Assembly: GCF_959029255.1 (NCBI RefSeq)
Contig: NZ_CAUFUE010000005.1
Span: 62,001-126,000 of the forward strand
DNA: 64,000 nt
Direction: 5' to 3'
DNA from: an uncultured Bacteroides sp.
GTDB lineage: Bacteria > Bacteroidota > Bacteroidia > Bacteroidales > Bacteroidaceae
Below, piece after piece: positions 8,460-17,902 of this stretch. A program made the position numbers and the translations under genes. Every line of letters starts with the position of its first letter. The stretch's first letter is position 1. Below the pieces are notes generated by a model. The model saw nothing but the letters and a program-made list of their open reading frames with translations. It was not told the DNA's origin and ran no database searches.

Positions 8460-8742
8460 TGTCCCCTGAGTTTATATTTCAATATCATAGGATTTTGTTC
8501 TTCCTTATATTGTTCCAAACTAATAGAATTTTTACTTTTTATTTTCTCATTCACCAGTATATTCAACACCAAAGTATCACGGGTAATGGTATATAGAGTT
8601 GTTTTCTTCTTTTGCTTTCTTTTGCACTCTCTATCTTATCATTTAGTAAACTTTATCTTTTATATCCGCCATCCTTTAACGGATAATCACTAATTTCGTA
8701 CGTTTTTTTATAAATAGGTTGAAATATCTAATAAATTATAAT
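8460..8742. other. Gap between vsr and the decarboxylase operon, with a possible gene remnant
   Basis: On the minus strand, 8459-8635 is open for about 59 codons and ends NPMILKYKLRGH then stop. It reads like the C-terminal end of a protein (VLNILVNEKIKSKNSISLEQ) but has no usable ATG before the last 10 codons and an in-frame stop upstream. It could be the tail of a decayed gene that once converged on vsr. Otherwise no feature is seen. Confidence 0.25.
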
Positions 8743-9006
8743 ATGGAAAACTTGAATACAGCGCTTCTGCTGATGGTAGTAGGTATGGCAACAGTCTTTG
8801 CTATCCTACTGATTGTTATCTACTTAGGAAAAGGTCTCATTGCACTTGTGAATAAATATGTACCCGAAGAAGTGGTACCTGCCAAAGCTGCGGGGAATGC
8901 TCCGGCACCTATTCCCGGAAATATTATGGCTGCTATCAGTGCAGCTGTAACGGTGGTTACACAAGGTAAAGGTAAAGTGGCGAAGGTAGAGAAAATAGGA
9001 AAGTAA
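8743..9006 (+). CDS. oadG: Sodium pump decarboxylase gamma subunit (OadG-like)
   Basis: An 87-residue small membrane protein. One hydrophobic helix near the N-terminus (ALLLMVVGMATVFAILLIVIYLG) is followed by a short charged segment and a Pro/Ala-rich tail, the standard form of gamma subunits that anchor the alpha subunit to the membrane-bound beta subunit. The ATG at 8743 gives MENLNTALLLMVVGM; an upstream in-frame TTG at 8719 is less likely. It is the first gene of a three-gene operon with the alpha (45 bp downstream) and beta subunits. Confidence 0.85.
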   Translation: MENLNTALLLMVVGMATVFAILLIVIYLGKGLIALVNKYVPEEVVPAKAAGNAPAPIPGNIMAAISAAVTVVTQGKGKVAKVEKIGK

Positions 9007-9051
9007 GTATAAAAATAAGGTATAAAGTATAAACACACACTGAAAAATAGT

Positions 9052-10884
9052 ATGAAAAGAGAAATTAAGTTCAGCTTGGTGTTCAGGGATATGTGGCAGA
9101 GTGCCGGAAAATATGTTCCTCGTGTAGACCAGCTGGTGAAGGTTGCTCCCGCTATCATTAAAATGGGCTGTTTCGCCCGTGTAGAAACCAATGGCGGAGG
9201 TTTTGAACAGGTAAATTTATTGTTTGGGGAAAATCCTAATAAAGCCGTACGCGAATGGACGAAACCATTCCATGAAGCAGGTATTCAGACTCACATGCTG
9301 GACCGTGCATTGAACGGACTTCGCATGAGCCCTGTACCGGCCGATGTGCGCAAACTGTTTTATAAAGTAAAGAAAGCGCAGGGCACGGATATCACCCGTA
9401 CTTTCTGCGGATTGAACGATACTCGTAATATCATTCCTTCCATCGGCTATGCACATGATGCCGGAATGATTTCCCAGTGTTCGCTGTGTATCACTTTCTC
9501 TCCGGTGCACACGGTGGAATATTACGTAAACATGGCGAAGGAACTCATTGAAGCCGGTGCCGATGAAATCTGTATCAAGGATATGGCAGGTATTGGGCGT
9601 CCGGTATCTTTGGGTAAAATCGTAGCCGGTATCAAGAAGATAAAAGATATTCCTGTCCAGTATCATAGCCATGCGGGACCCGGTTTCAATATGGCAAGTA
9701 TCCTTGAAGTTTGTGAGGCAGGTTGCGACTATATCGATGTGGGTATGGAACCGCTTTCCTGGGGTACGGGACATGCTGACTTGCTCAGCGTACAGGCTAT
9801 GTTGAAAGACGCCGGTTTCCAGGTGCCCGAAATCAATATGGAAGCCTACATGAAAGTTCGCGCTCTTATTCAGGAGTTTATGGATGACTTCCTCGGACTT
9901 TACATCAGCCCGAGAAATCGCTTGATGAATTCCCTGTTGATAGGTCCGGGACTTCCGGGTGGCATGATGGGTAGCTTGATGGCTGACTTGGAGTCTAATC
10001 TGGAGTCTATCAATAAGTATAAGGCAAAACGTAATTTGCCGTTTATGACGCAAGACCAGTTGCTTATCAAGCTGTTCAACGAAGTGGCATACGTTTGGCC
10101 CCGTGTGGGTTATCCTCCGTTGGTGACCCCGTTCAGCCAGTACGTCAAGAATCTTTCCATGATGAATGTCATCGCTATGGAGAAAGGCAAGGAACGTTGG
10201 GGTATGATTGCTGATGATATCTGGGATATGTTGCTGGGTAAGGCGGGTAAACTGCCGGGTACGTTGGCTCCCGAACTGATAGAAAAGGCTGAACGTGAAG
10301 GACGTAAATTCTTTACCGGAAATCCGCAGGATAACTATCCCGATGCGCTGGATAAGTATCGCAAGATGATGAAAGAGAATAAATGGGAGCTTGGCGAGGA
10401 CGAAGAAGAGCTCTTTGAATATGCCATGCATCCGGCACAATATGAGGCATACAGAAGCGGTAAGGCGAAAGAAGACTTCCTGGCGGATGTTGAAAAACGT
10501 CGTGCCGAACGGGATAAATCTCCGTTGGATGATGCCAAACCTAAAACCCTCACGGTGCAGGTGGACGGACAGGCTTATCGCGTAACAGTGGCTTACGGTG
10601 ACATTGACCTACCGGCTTCCGCTACTGAAAAGGTGACTGCTCCCGTAGGTGAAGGACAAGATGTACCGGCACCGTTGGAAGGTAAATTCTTCCTTACCAA
10701 GAATGCGCAGGAAACTGCTCTTAAAGTGGGAGATAAGGTAGAGAAAGGTGATCTCCTTTGCTATATTGAGGCTATGAAGACGTACAATGCCATCCGTGCC
10801 GACTTTGCCGGAACGGTTACCGCTATTTGCGTCAATCCGGGTGACTCGGTTTCTGAAGATGATGTATTAATGAAGATTGGATAA
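9052..10884 (+). CDS. oadA: Oxaloacetate decarboxylase alpha subunit / biotin carboxyltransferase
   Basis: A 610-residue protein with an N-terminal carboxyltransferase TIM barrel and a C-terminal biotinyl domain. Metal and substrate residues are visible as FRDMWQSA (about 11-18), the lysine of ICIKDMAG and the HSH of YHSHAGPG. The biotin attachment site EAMKT has its Lys at about residue 576. The enzyme takes CO2 from oxaloacetate (or a related acid) onto biotin and passes it to the beta subunit, where decarboxylation drives Na+ export. Pyruvate carboxylase subunit B is built the same way, but the gamma and beta subunit genes on either side favour the Na+ pump. The stop codon overlaps the beta-subunit start (TAATG). 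Confidence 0.9.
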   Translation: MKREIKFSLVFRDMWQSAGKYVPRVDQLVKVAPAIIKMGCFARVETNGGGFEQVNLLFGENPNKAVREWTKPFHEAGIQTHMLDRALNGLRMSPVPADVRKLFYKVKKAQGTDITRTFCGLNDTRNIIPSIGYAHDAGMISQCSLCITFSPVHTVEYYVNMAKELIEAGADEICIKDMAGIGRPVSLGKIVAGIKKIKDIPVQYHSHAGPGFNMASILEVCEAGCDYIDVGMEPLSWGTGHADLLSVQAMLKDAGFQVPEINMEAYMKVRALIQEFMDDFLGLYISPRNRLMNSLLIGPGLPGGMMGSLMADLESNLESINKYKAKRNLPFMTQDQLLIKLFNEVAYVWPRVGYPPLVTPFSQYVKNLSMMNVIAMEKGKERWGMIADDIWDMLLGKAGKLPGTLAPELIEKAEREGRKFFTGNPQDNYPDALDKYRKMMKENKWELGEDEEELFEYAMHPAQYEAYRSGKAKEDFLADVEKRRAERDKSPLDDAKPKTLTVQVDGQAYRVTVAYGDIDLPASATEKVTAPVGEGQDVPAPLEGKFFLTKNAQETALKVGDKVEKGDLLCYIEAMKTYNAIRADFAGTVTAICVNPGDSVSEDDVLMKIG

Positions 10885-12119
10885 TGGAAGATATATTTGC
10901 AAAACTCTATGAAATGACGGCGTTCAGCAATATCATTGCCGATCCGTCATTCCTCGTGATGTATGCCATTGCTTTCATTTTGCTTTATCTGGGAATTAAG
11001 AAACACTATGAACCGCTGTTGTTGGTGCCCATCGCGTTCGGTGTGCTCATCGCCAACTTTCCCGGCGGTGATATGGGTGTGATTCAGGCGGATGAAAATG
11101 GAATGGTTTTGGTGGGTAACGAGTTAAAGAACATCTGGGACATGCCGTTGCACGAGATTGCACACGACCTTGGACTGATGAACTTCATCTACTATATGTT
11201 GATTAAGACAGGATTCTTGCCTCCCATTATCTTTATGGGTGTAGGTGCATTGACGGATTTTGGACCGATGCTCCGCAATCTGCGTCTTTCTATATTCGGT
11301 GCGGCAGCGCAGCTTGGTATTTTTACGGTATTGCTTTGCGCCGTGATGATAGGTTTTACTCCGCAGGAAGCCGGTGCACTGGGTATTATCGGTGGTGCCG
11401 ACGGTCCGACGGCTATTTTTACTACGATTAAGCTTGCTCCTCATTTGCTGGGACCGATTGCTATCGCAGCTTATTCTTATATGGCTTTGGTACCGGTTAT
11501 CATCCCGATGGTGGTAAAACTGTTCTGTTCCAAGAAGGAACTGATGATTAATATGAAGGAGCAGGAGAAACTTTATCCTTCGAAGACGGAAATAAAGAAT
11601 CTGCGCGTGTTGAAGATTATCTTCCCGATTGCGGTGACTACCGTTGTTGCGCTTTTTGTGCCGACCGCAGTGCCTTTGATAGGTATGTTGATGTTCGGTA
11701 ACTTGATTAAGGAAATCGGTTCTGATACCAGTCGTTTATTCGATGCTGCTGCAAACAGCATCATGAATGCGGCAACTATCTTCCTGGGATTGAGTGTGGG
11801 TGCTACAATGACTAGTGCGGCATTTTTGAATTGGACGACTATCGGTATCGTAATCGGTGGATTCCTTGCATTTGCCTTGTCAATTACGGGTGGTATTTTC
11901 TTTGTGAAGCTGTTTAATTTGTTCTCTAAGAAGAAGATTAATCCGCTGATTGGTGCAACCGGATTGAGTGCCGTACCTATGGCAAGCCGTGTTTGCAACG
12001 ATATAGCAACGAAGTATGATCCGAAAAACCATGTGTTGAATTATTGTATGTCCAGTAATATTTCGGGCGTTATCGGTTCGGCTGTGGCAGCCGGTGTGCT
12101 GATTTCGTTCCTCGGATAA
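10884..12119 (+). CDS. oadB: Sodium-translocating decarboxylase beta subunit
   Basis: A 411-residue polytopic inner-membrane protein that decarboxylates carboxybiotin and exports Na+. Family motifs are visible: GVGALTDFGPMLRN (near 118-131), GIIGGADGPTAIF (near 168-180) and the C-terminal NYCMSSNISGVIGSAVAAG. The Asp of GGADGPT is the well-known ion-path residue of the family. Its start shares a base with the alpha-subunit stop, so the two are translationally coupled. The operon ends at a 31-bp perfect inverted repeat shared with the convergent tolC-like gene. Confidence 0.93.
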   Translation: MEDIFAKLYEMTAFSNIIADPSFLVMYAIAFILLYLGIKKHYEPLLLVPIAFGVLIANFPGGDMGVIQADENGMVLVGNELKNIWDMPLHEIAHDLGLMNFIYYMLIKTGFLPPIIFMGVGALTDFGPMLRNLRLSIFGAAAQLGIFTVLLCAVMIGFTPQEAGALGIIGGADGPTAIFTTIKLAPHLLGPIAIAAYSYMALVPVIIPMVVKLFCSKKELMINMKEQEKLYPSKTEIKNLRVLKIIFPIAVTTVVALFVPTAVPLIGMLMFGNLIKEIGSDTSRLFDAAANSIMNAATIFLGLSVGATMTSAAFLNWTTIGIVIGGFLAFALSITGGIFFVKLFNLFSKKKINPLIGATGLSAVPMASRVCNDIATKYDPKNHVLNYCMSSNISGVIGSAVAAGVLISFLG

Positions 12120-12139
12120 ATATTACTTGCTGAATATTA

Positions 12140-12229
12140 TTAGGCACGGATAACGCGAATTACACGGATTTATTGCTTGAGCTACAGCAAAAAAGAAAAA
12201 TCCGTGTAATTCGCGTTATCCGTGCCTAA
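12140..12229. repeat. 31-bp perfect inverted repeat, REP-like, between convergent genes
   Basis: The left arm 12140-12170 and right arm 12199-12229 are exact reverse complements over 31 bp, with a 28-base loop. Arms start TTAGGCACGGATAACGCG and continue to ACACGGATT. It sits between oadB and the convergent TolC gene and could act as a two-way terminator. A related, imperfect copy is at 53215-53278. Confidence 0.85.
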
Positions 12230-12252
12230 AATTTATATAACCAGTCGTTCCC

Positions 12253-13521
12253 TTATTCGCTGATAACTTTTCTATATTCAGCTACCGCCATTTTAGCGGC
12301 GAGATGGGCATTGATTAAATTCGTTTGAGCCTGTGTCCATGATAGTTGTGCGGAAAGCACATCGACCATACTGGATTTTCCCTCATTGTAGGAGAAAGTA
12401 ACAAGATCAAGATTTTCTTCTGCCAGCATCATATTCTCTTCTGCGGTTTTTACTTGTTGTTCCGTTTCCGTCAGTTTGGTGGTGGCGGCAGAAAGCTCTT
12501 CCAATATATTATCCGTCACATAGCTTTGTTGCAACTTCTGGATACCGATATAAGCCTTCTGCTGGCGGTTTGTCTTGAATCGGGCACCCCATCGGAAGAT
12601 AGGAATGTTGACATTGATTCCGGCAATGGGAGTATGTGGTACATCCAGCCCCATGTATGTCACTCCTGTGTCCCAACCCGTAGCCAGGAACATATTGAGC
12701 TGGGGATTGTATTTGCTCAGAGCAGCTTTGCGCTGTGCTTCACTCTTGGCTATGTTCACGTATGTGCTGGCATAGTCGGCACGGCGTCCCAGGACTTCAT
12801 CCAGATTGAGAAGCGTGACGGGTGGGCAAGCAACGCCGATTTCACAAAGACTGTCTACCGGTACATCCGGTTTTACCCCCATCAGTATATTCAGTTGTTG
12901 CAGGGCGAGAGTATAATTCTGCCGCGCCTTGATGAATTGCAGTTCGGCCTCTTTCTTACGAGTGGATATCATCAGTAAGTCGGTGCGGCTGATGGCTCCA
13001 TCGTTGAACCGGTCTTGGATAATGTTGTATTGCAGGTCAATGATTTCTTCAAATTTTTTGGCGGCTTTGAGGGTAGCCAATGCGGCGGAAGCATTCCAAT
13101 AAACGGCATCACTCTGATAGTGAATTTGGTCTATAGTCAGTTCAATGGCAAGTTTGTCCAGTTCCTCATCGGCTTTGGCTATCTTTTTTTGAGCCATCAA
13201 TGCCCCACCAGTATACAGAGGTTGTCCCAATGTAGCCAATGCCTGATAAGTGTAGGGGCGGTATTCCCCTTTCGGACTGTTCCACTTGTCCAGATGATTC
13301 AGGTTGGCAGTCCCCTCACCGGTGATGTCTATCTGTGGCAGGAAACCGGTGGCGGCTATTTTTCGCGCTTCGGTACTTGCTGAGTACTTCAGTTGTTGCT
13401 GTTTCAGTATCTGACTGTAGGCTTCCACCTTGTCACGATAGGCTTCGCGGCTCAGATGTTGCTGTGCTCCGGCATTCAAACCGAAGCAGCACAATAATGC
13501 TATTGATAGAATATTTTTCAT
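12253..13521 (-). CDS. TolC family outer-membrane efflux protein
   Basis: A 422-residue outer-membrane channel protein of the TolC family. It has an N-terminal signal peptide (MKNILSIALLCCFGLNAGAQ) and two copies of the long helical hairpin region, with TDLLMISTRKKEAELQFIKARQNY and SSMVDVLSAQLSWTQAQTNLINAHLA marking the conserved helix ends. It would form the outer-membrane exit duct for the RND pump encoded just upstream (13635-16667) with the adaptor (16807-17859), all on the minus strand in the order adaptor, pump, channel. A heptamer hairpin (13546-13634) fills the gap to the pump gene. Confidence 0.92.
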   Translation of the reverse strand: MKNILSIALLCCFGLNAGAQQHLSREAYRDKVEAYSQILKQQQLKYSASTEARKIAATGFLPQIDITGEGTANLNHLDKWNSPKGEYRPYTYQALATLGQPLYTGGALMAQKKIAKADEELDKLAIELTIDQIHYQSDAVYWNASAALATLKAAKKFEEIIDLQYNIIQDRFNDGAISRTDLLMISTRKKEAELQFIKARQNYTLALQQLNILMGVKPDVPVDSLCEIGVACPPVTLLNLDEVLGRRADYASTYVNIAKSEAQRKAALSKYNPQLNMFLATGWDTGVTYMGLDVPHTPIAGINVNIPIFRWGARFKTNRQQKAYIGIQKLQQSYVTDNILEELSAATTKLTETEQQVKTAEENMMLAEENLDLVTFSYNEGKSSMVDVLSAQLSWTQAQTNLINAHLAAKMAVAEYRKVISE

Positions 13522-13545
13522 TGTTAATGGGTTATATAGTAATTT

Positions 13546-13634
13546 AATGAAGAATTAAGAATTAAGAATGAAGAATTTACCTAGCAGCATGCTTGCATAG
13601 CGCAGCTAAATTCTTCATTCTTCATTCTTCATTT
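13546..13634. repeat. Heptamer hairpin element, copy 1
   Basis: Arms 13553-13578 and 13608-13633 are complementary over 26 bp with two mismatches and are built of GAATGAA/GAATTAA units. The 29-base loop starts ACCTAGCAGC and ends AGCGCAGCT. The loop is near-identical to those at 16735-16764 and 57628-57657. It lies inside the RND operon between the pump and channel genes. Confidence 0.85.
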
Positions 13635-16600
13635 TTATCCTTTAATCTTATGTATGGCGCAATATGCCACAGGCAATACGAACAGGGTCAGTGCCGAAGC
13701 TACCAACAGGCCACCCATGATTGTTGCCGCCATACCGCCGAACATGGCATCGAACAATAGCGGGAGCATACCCAAAATCGTAGTGCCGGATGCCATGGCT
13801 ACCGGAACGATACGGGTGGTAGTAGCACTGATAACCGCTTCACGCGGCGCTTTCCCGGCAGCGGTTTCCGCATCAATCTGGTCTACCAGTACAATCGCGT
13901 TCTTGATGTTCATACCAATCAATCCCAGCAGACCGAGGATGGCGAAGAAGTCGAAAGTCTTGCCAAGCAATAACAGTCCCAATACAATACCGATAAAGAT
14001 AAGCGGCAGCATCAGCAGGATGACAATCGGTTTACGATACGTCTTGAACAAGAATAGCAAGGTGACGAACATCAGGAAGAACGTCAATGGCAGATTGGCG
14101 GCTAAGGCAGCGTTAGATTCTGCCTGGCTTTCCTGCTCGCCGAAGAACTTCATCGTATACCCTTCGGGGACATCAATCTCTTCCTGCACCTGCTTCCACA
14201 CGCGGTTGAAGGCGGCAATGGCATTCACGCCACGACGTGGGTCGGCTTGCGCCATCATTACCATCTCGCGGTTGTAGTCCTTCACATTGGAGAACTTATA
14301 TTGGAAATCGAAATTGCTGACTACCTGCTCCAGTGTCGTTGTTTCACGCGTAGTGCCGAATACGGGCAGTGTACGCAGGTCGTTGATGTGGAAAGAGTCG
14401 ATAGTATTATCTTTCAGTAAGATAGGAAGTACCTGGTCTCCCTGGCGATATTCTCCCAGCGTCATTCCATTTGTTCCTATCTGAATACTCTGCGCCATGC
14501 TTTGGCGGGATACACCTAATGGTTGCGCACGCTCCTGGCTGTATATAGGTTTCCACACAGGTATCTTGTTTCCCCACGAATTGCGTACATTGATAAGGTC
14601 ATTGTCGCGATGCATTATTTCCAATGCCTTGTTGGTAAGTTGAACCAGTGTGTCTACATTATTGCCGATAAATCCGATTTCGATAGCGGCATCTACGGCA
14701 GGAGACAGCTTAAACAACGTGGTGCGGGTGATGGCGTTGGGATAATTCGCCTTCATATAAGCATCCAGGTTTTCCTCATACTCTTTAGTATATTTGCTGT
14801 CAGTCAGCTCCACCAAGAGGTTGGCAAAGTTGGGCTTCGGACCGACAGAGGTCGATGCCAGATAGTAGCGCAGCGGGGTGCTTCCGAAAGTGACTGAAAC
14901 CCGTTTTACTTCCGGTTGCTCCATCAGGTGCGCCTCCACTTTCTTCATTTCCTTTTCCACATCGCTGATGCTATAACCGTCCGGATAGAATACATCTGCA
15001 CGGAAATATGGTTTATCCAGTGATGGGAAGAAATTTTGGGGCATCAAGCCCATGACGACAAGGGAGAGGACGAATAAAACGACCATGCTTCCCAATGTCA
15101 ACACTTTCTTCCGTATCAATACGCTGAGGATGGATGCGAATTTATGATAGAACGGTTTGTCATACGGGTCTTTGGTGTTGTTGTCAGCTTTGGCTTTCAG
15201 TATGAAATTGCCGAAAGTGGTTGTCTGCGTCAGTGCCAGTATCCAACTCAAACCCAGTGAAATGGCGAGAACTACGAACAGAGGTTTCACGATTTCGGCA
15301 ACGGAAGAAGGAGCCAGATATAGCGGCAGGAATGAACAGATGGCAATAAAAGTTGCTCCCAGCAATCCCCATTGCGGTCCGGTAGCTCCGTCTATCAACG
15401 CTTTCCGCCTGTTTATGCCACGGGCTATGGCTATTTGGGCATTGTCTGTCACCACGATGGCATTATCCACCAACATACCCATGGCTATGATAAATCCAGC
15501 CAATGAGGTTCGGTTCAGGCCGACCCCCAGAAACGACATGATGAGCAAGGTACCTCCGATGGAGAATACCAGGGAAGAGCCGATAAGTAGACCTGCACGC
15601 ATACCCATCACTAACATGATGATGACAATTACAATCAGGATAGACTCTATCAAGTTAATAATGAATCCGTTATTGGCTTCTTTGGCTATGACGTTCTCAG
15701 GGTAAAGACTTTCCAGCTCTAAGCCTACGGGTATAAGAGGCAATAGTTCGGCAAGTTTTTCATCAACCAGTTCACCGGTTCTCACCACGTCTTTTTGCGG
15801 GTCGGTAGATACTCCTATACCGATGGCGCGTTTCCCGTTTACGTGCATGATGGTGCTTGGAGGATCCATATAACCCTTTTCGATGATGGCTATATCCCCC
15901 AGTTTGACCTGTCCGCCCGGAGTAGTGATTATCTGGTTGCGGATATCGTTCACAGTCGTATAAGTACCGTTCGCCACGATACGCAACTGTTGTTCACCTG
16001 CACTGATTTCACCGGTATTGATGATTTGGTTTTGCGATTGCAACAAACCTGCCAATTGCTTCGGGTCGATACCCATTCCCGCCAGCTTGTTTACGGAAAT
16101 AAAAATATTGATTACTTCCGTCTGTGTGCCGAACAGGGCTACTTTCATTACACCGTCGGCGGTGATAACCTGGGTTTTGATACGTTCAGCCCAGTCGCGC
16201 ATTTCTTCGTAAGAGAAACCGTCGTCGCCAACCAAGCCGTAGTAAATACCGAATACATCACCGAAATCGTCCGAAACGGTTGGTACGGAAGCGCCGGAAG
16301 GAAGTTGCGGCTGTATGTTGAGCACCTTGCGGCGTAACTCATCCCACTTTTGCGGGATGGATGCGGCAGAAAGTGACGGCTGCAACTCAAAAGTGATTTT
16401 TGAAAGCCCGTACATGGACTCTGATTTAATCTTATATACTCCGCTCATACTCTGTATTTCGCGGGAGATAGGTTCGGTGATGAGTCGTTCCACTTCAGCC
16501 GGTTCAGCCCCCGGATAGCGTGTCATGATGACCGCCGTCTTGATGACGAAGGGCGCATCTTCCTTTTTTCCCAAACGACCGAATGAGAATATACCGCCGA

Positions 16601-16667
16601 TGAGCAACACAGCCAGGAAGAAATAAATAATCTTTGTGTTGTCTAATGAATATTTGGCTAAGTTCAT
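13635..16667 (-). CDS. RND efflux pump inner-membrane permease
   Basis: A 1010-residue proton-driven efflux permease of the AcrB/Mex type. The N-terminus MNLAKYSLDNTKIIYFFLAV is the first helix; TRYPGAEPAEVERLITEPISREI is the usual periplasmic porter motif. The helix-4 proton relay region reads GMLVDNAIVVTDN, with a single Asp followed by Asn where AcrB has two Asp; this form occurs in related subfamilies. The C-terminal half repeats the 12-helix fold, ending in GLIGMNIKNAIVLVDQ and MGGLLVASALTLFVLPVAY. It works with the adaptor (16807-17859) and TolC protein (12253-13521) of the same operon. Likely drugs or lipids as substrates, but not decidable here. Confidence 0.93.
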   Translation of the reverse strand: MNLAKYSLDNTKIIYFFLAVLLIGGIFSFGRLGKKEDAPFVIKTAVIMTRYPGAEPAEVERLITEPISREIQSMSGVYKIKSESMYGLSKITFELQPSLSAASIPQKWDELRRKVLNIQPQLPSGASVPTVSDDFGDVFGIYYGLVGDDGFSYEEMRDWAERIKTQVITADGVMKVALFGTQTEVINIFISVNKLAGMGIDPKQLAGLLQSQNQIINTGEISAGEQQLRIVANGTYTTVNDIRNQIITTPGGQVKLGDIAIIEKGYMDPPSTIMHVNGKRAIGIGVSTDPQKDVVRTGELVDEKLAELLPLIPVGLELESLYPENVIAKEANNGFIINLIESILIVIVIIMLVMGMRAGLLIGSSLVFSIGGTLLIMSFLGVGLNRTSLAGFIIAMGMLVDNAIVVTDNAQIAIARGINRRKALIDGATGPQWGLLGATFIAICSFLPLYLAPSSVAEIVKPLFVVLAISLGLSWILALTQTTTFGNFILKAKADNNTKDPYDKPFYHKFASILSVLIRKKVLTLGSMVVLFVLSLVVMGLMPQNFFPSLDKPYFRADVFYPDGYSISDVEKEMKKVEAHLMEQPEVKRVSVTFGSTPLRYYLASTSVGPKPNFANLLVELTDSKYTKEYEENLDAYMKANYPNAITRTTLFKLSPAVDAAIEIGFIGNNVDTLVQLTNKALEIMHRDNDLINVRNSWGNKIPVWKPIYSQERAQPLGVSRQSMAQSIQIGTNGMTLGEYRQGDQVLPILLKDNTIDSFHINDLRTLPVFGTTRETTTLEQVVSNFDFQYKFSNVKDYNREMVMMAQADPRRGVNAIAAFNRVWKQVQEEIDVPEGYTMKFFGEQESQAESNAALAANLPLTFFLMFVTLLFLFKTYRKPIVILLMLPLIFIGIVLGLLLLGKTFDFFAILGLLGLIGMNIKNAIVLVDQIDAETAAGKAPREAVISATTTRIVPVAMASGTTILGMLPLLFDAMFGGMAATIMGGLLVASALTLFVLPVAYCAIHKIKG

Positions 16668-16702
16668 AATGAATATTGTTTAGAGAAATGGAAATTTTGG
16701 GA

Positions 16703-16796
16703 AATGAAGAACTAAGAATGAAGAATGAAGAATTACCTTGCGGCGTGCTTGCATTGCGTAGCCAAATTCTTCATTCTTCATTCTTAGTTCTTCATT
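16703..16796. repeat. Heptamer hairpin element, copy 2
   Basis: Left arm 16703-16734 and right arm 16765-16796 are perfect reverse complements over 32 bp, made of AATGAAG-type heptamers. The 30-base loop starts ACCTTGCGGCGTGCTTGCAT and ends GCGTAGCCA. It lies between the adaptor and pump genes of the RND operon, so an mRNA would fold it into a long hairpin. Confidence 0.9.
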
Positions 16797-16806
16797 AAAT
16801 TATCGT

Positions 16807-17859
16807 TTAGTTAATCACCTTTATAGCCTGTCCTTCCACCAACTGGTGAACTCCGGCTATAACAATGGTCTCTCCCGGTTCCAGTCCTTTGGAAATGAGT
16901 ATATTTGCTTCACCTGTCGGTGAGTATACAGTTACTTCACGGCGACTGACTTTGTTATCATTTACTATCCAAACGTATGTCTTTTTATTTCCGCTCTCAC
17001 CGAATACGGCACTGAGGGGAACATTCATCAGTTTCTCTTCTATGAACGGGGCAATGTCCGAAGCCAGCTTGATGTTGCACGTAAATCCCGGCTTCACATC
17101 ATATATGGCACGGTTGAAAGCGGGATCATCAATGGTGATGGTAACCGGAATACCCGTACCGTCAGTCGATATATCAAGATATTCTTCAAGTTTGGCATTG
17201 AATATCGTCCCTTTATAAGTATCGAATTCTACTTTAAATGTAGCGTCTTTGGCACGAAGCAGATAGAGATAATCATCGGGCACGGTAAACTTGATACGCA
17301 GCTTTTGTGTATTAACCAACTGTACGATACCTTCTCCCGAGTTGACGCGTTGATAGTTTTCTACCAAGCGTTTTTCAATGGAACCATCAAAAGGAGCCAG
17401 TAATTTAGTATCCCGCATGTTGTTGGAAGACAATTCGTAGGCCGATTTCGCTTTCTGGTAGTTGGCTACACTGATTTCATACTCTTGCAGCGAAATGGCT
17501 TGGCGACTCAACAGGCGCTTGTTACGTTCCACTTGTGCGGCAGCCGTTTCATACGCAGCTTTGTCCGCAGCATATTGTAAGGCAATATCCCGTGGGTCGA
17601 TGGCGGCAATCAATTGTCCTTTTTTTACCCGTTGCCCTTCCACCACCGGGAGGTTAATGATTTGTCCACTGACACGAAATGCCAGTTTTACATACTCCAC
17701 CGCTTCTACCATACCGGAGAAATCTTTGCGAATAACCGACTGTGAATTCACAGTAGCGGTTTTTACAGGTCGGATGAGAGGACTTTCTTCCCCCTTTTTT
17801 TGCCCGCAAGACGTAATTACAAACGTCGTAATCAGGGCGAATAGATACATTTTTTTCAT
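16807..17859 (-). CDS. RND efflux periplasmic adaptor lipoprotein
   Basis: A 350-residue membrane-fusion protein (HlyD/AcrA type). The signal peptide MKKMYLFALITTFVITSC ends in a lipobox Cys, so it is a lipoprotein in the periplasm. The lipoyl-like half motifs are seen at VSGQIINLPVVEGQRVKKGQLIAAIDP (about 63-89) and LLAPFDGSIEKRL (about 154-166), with an alpha-hairpin between and a beta-barrel and membrane-proximal domain after. It links the permease to the TolC channel and is the first gene of the operon. A strong palindrome at 17911-17944 overlaps its promoter. Confidence 0.92.
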   Translation of the reverse strand: MKKMYLFALITTFVITSCGQKKGEESPLIRPVKTATVNSQSVIRKDFSGMVEAVEYVKLAFRVSGQIINLPVVEGQRVKKGQLIAAIDPRDIALQYAADKAAYETAAAQVERNKRLLSRQAISLQEYEISVANYQKAKSAYELSSNNMRDTKLLAPFDGSIEKRLVENYQRVNSGEGIVQLVNTQKLRIKFTVPDDYLYLLRAKDATFKVEFDTYKGTIFNAKLEEYLDISTDGTGIPVTITIDDPAFNRAIYDVKPGFTCNIKLASDIAPFIEEKLMNVPLSAVFGESGNKKTYVWIVNDNKVSRREVTVYSPTGEANILISKGLEPGETIVIAGVHQLVEGQAIKVIN

Positions 17860-17902
17860 TTGCTTTTGGTTAAAACAAGTATTTTATTGTTCAATTCGGG
17901 CG

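Noticed and set aside
9217..10440. Long open frame (407 codons) on the minus strand
   Set aside because: It is fully antisense to the alpha decarboxylase subunit, whose motifs and biotin site are clear. Its own composition (His, Phe, Arg-rich) matches no protein.
13546..13634. Simple intrinsic terminator
   Set aside because: It is inside an operon, has no T-run on the transcribed side, and shares a conserved loop with two other copies, which a terminator would not need.
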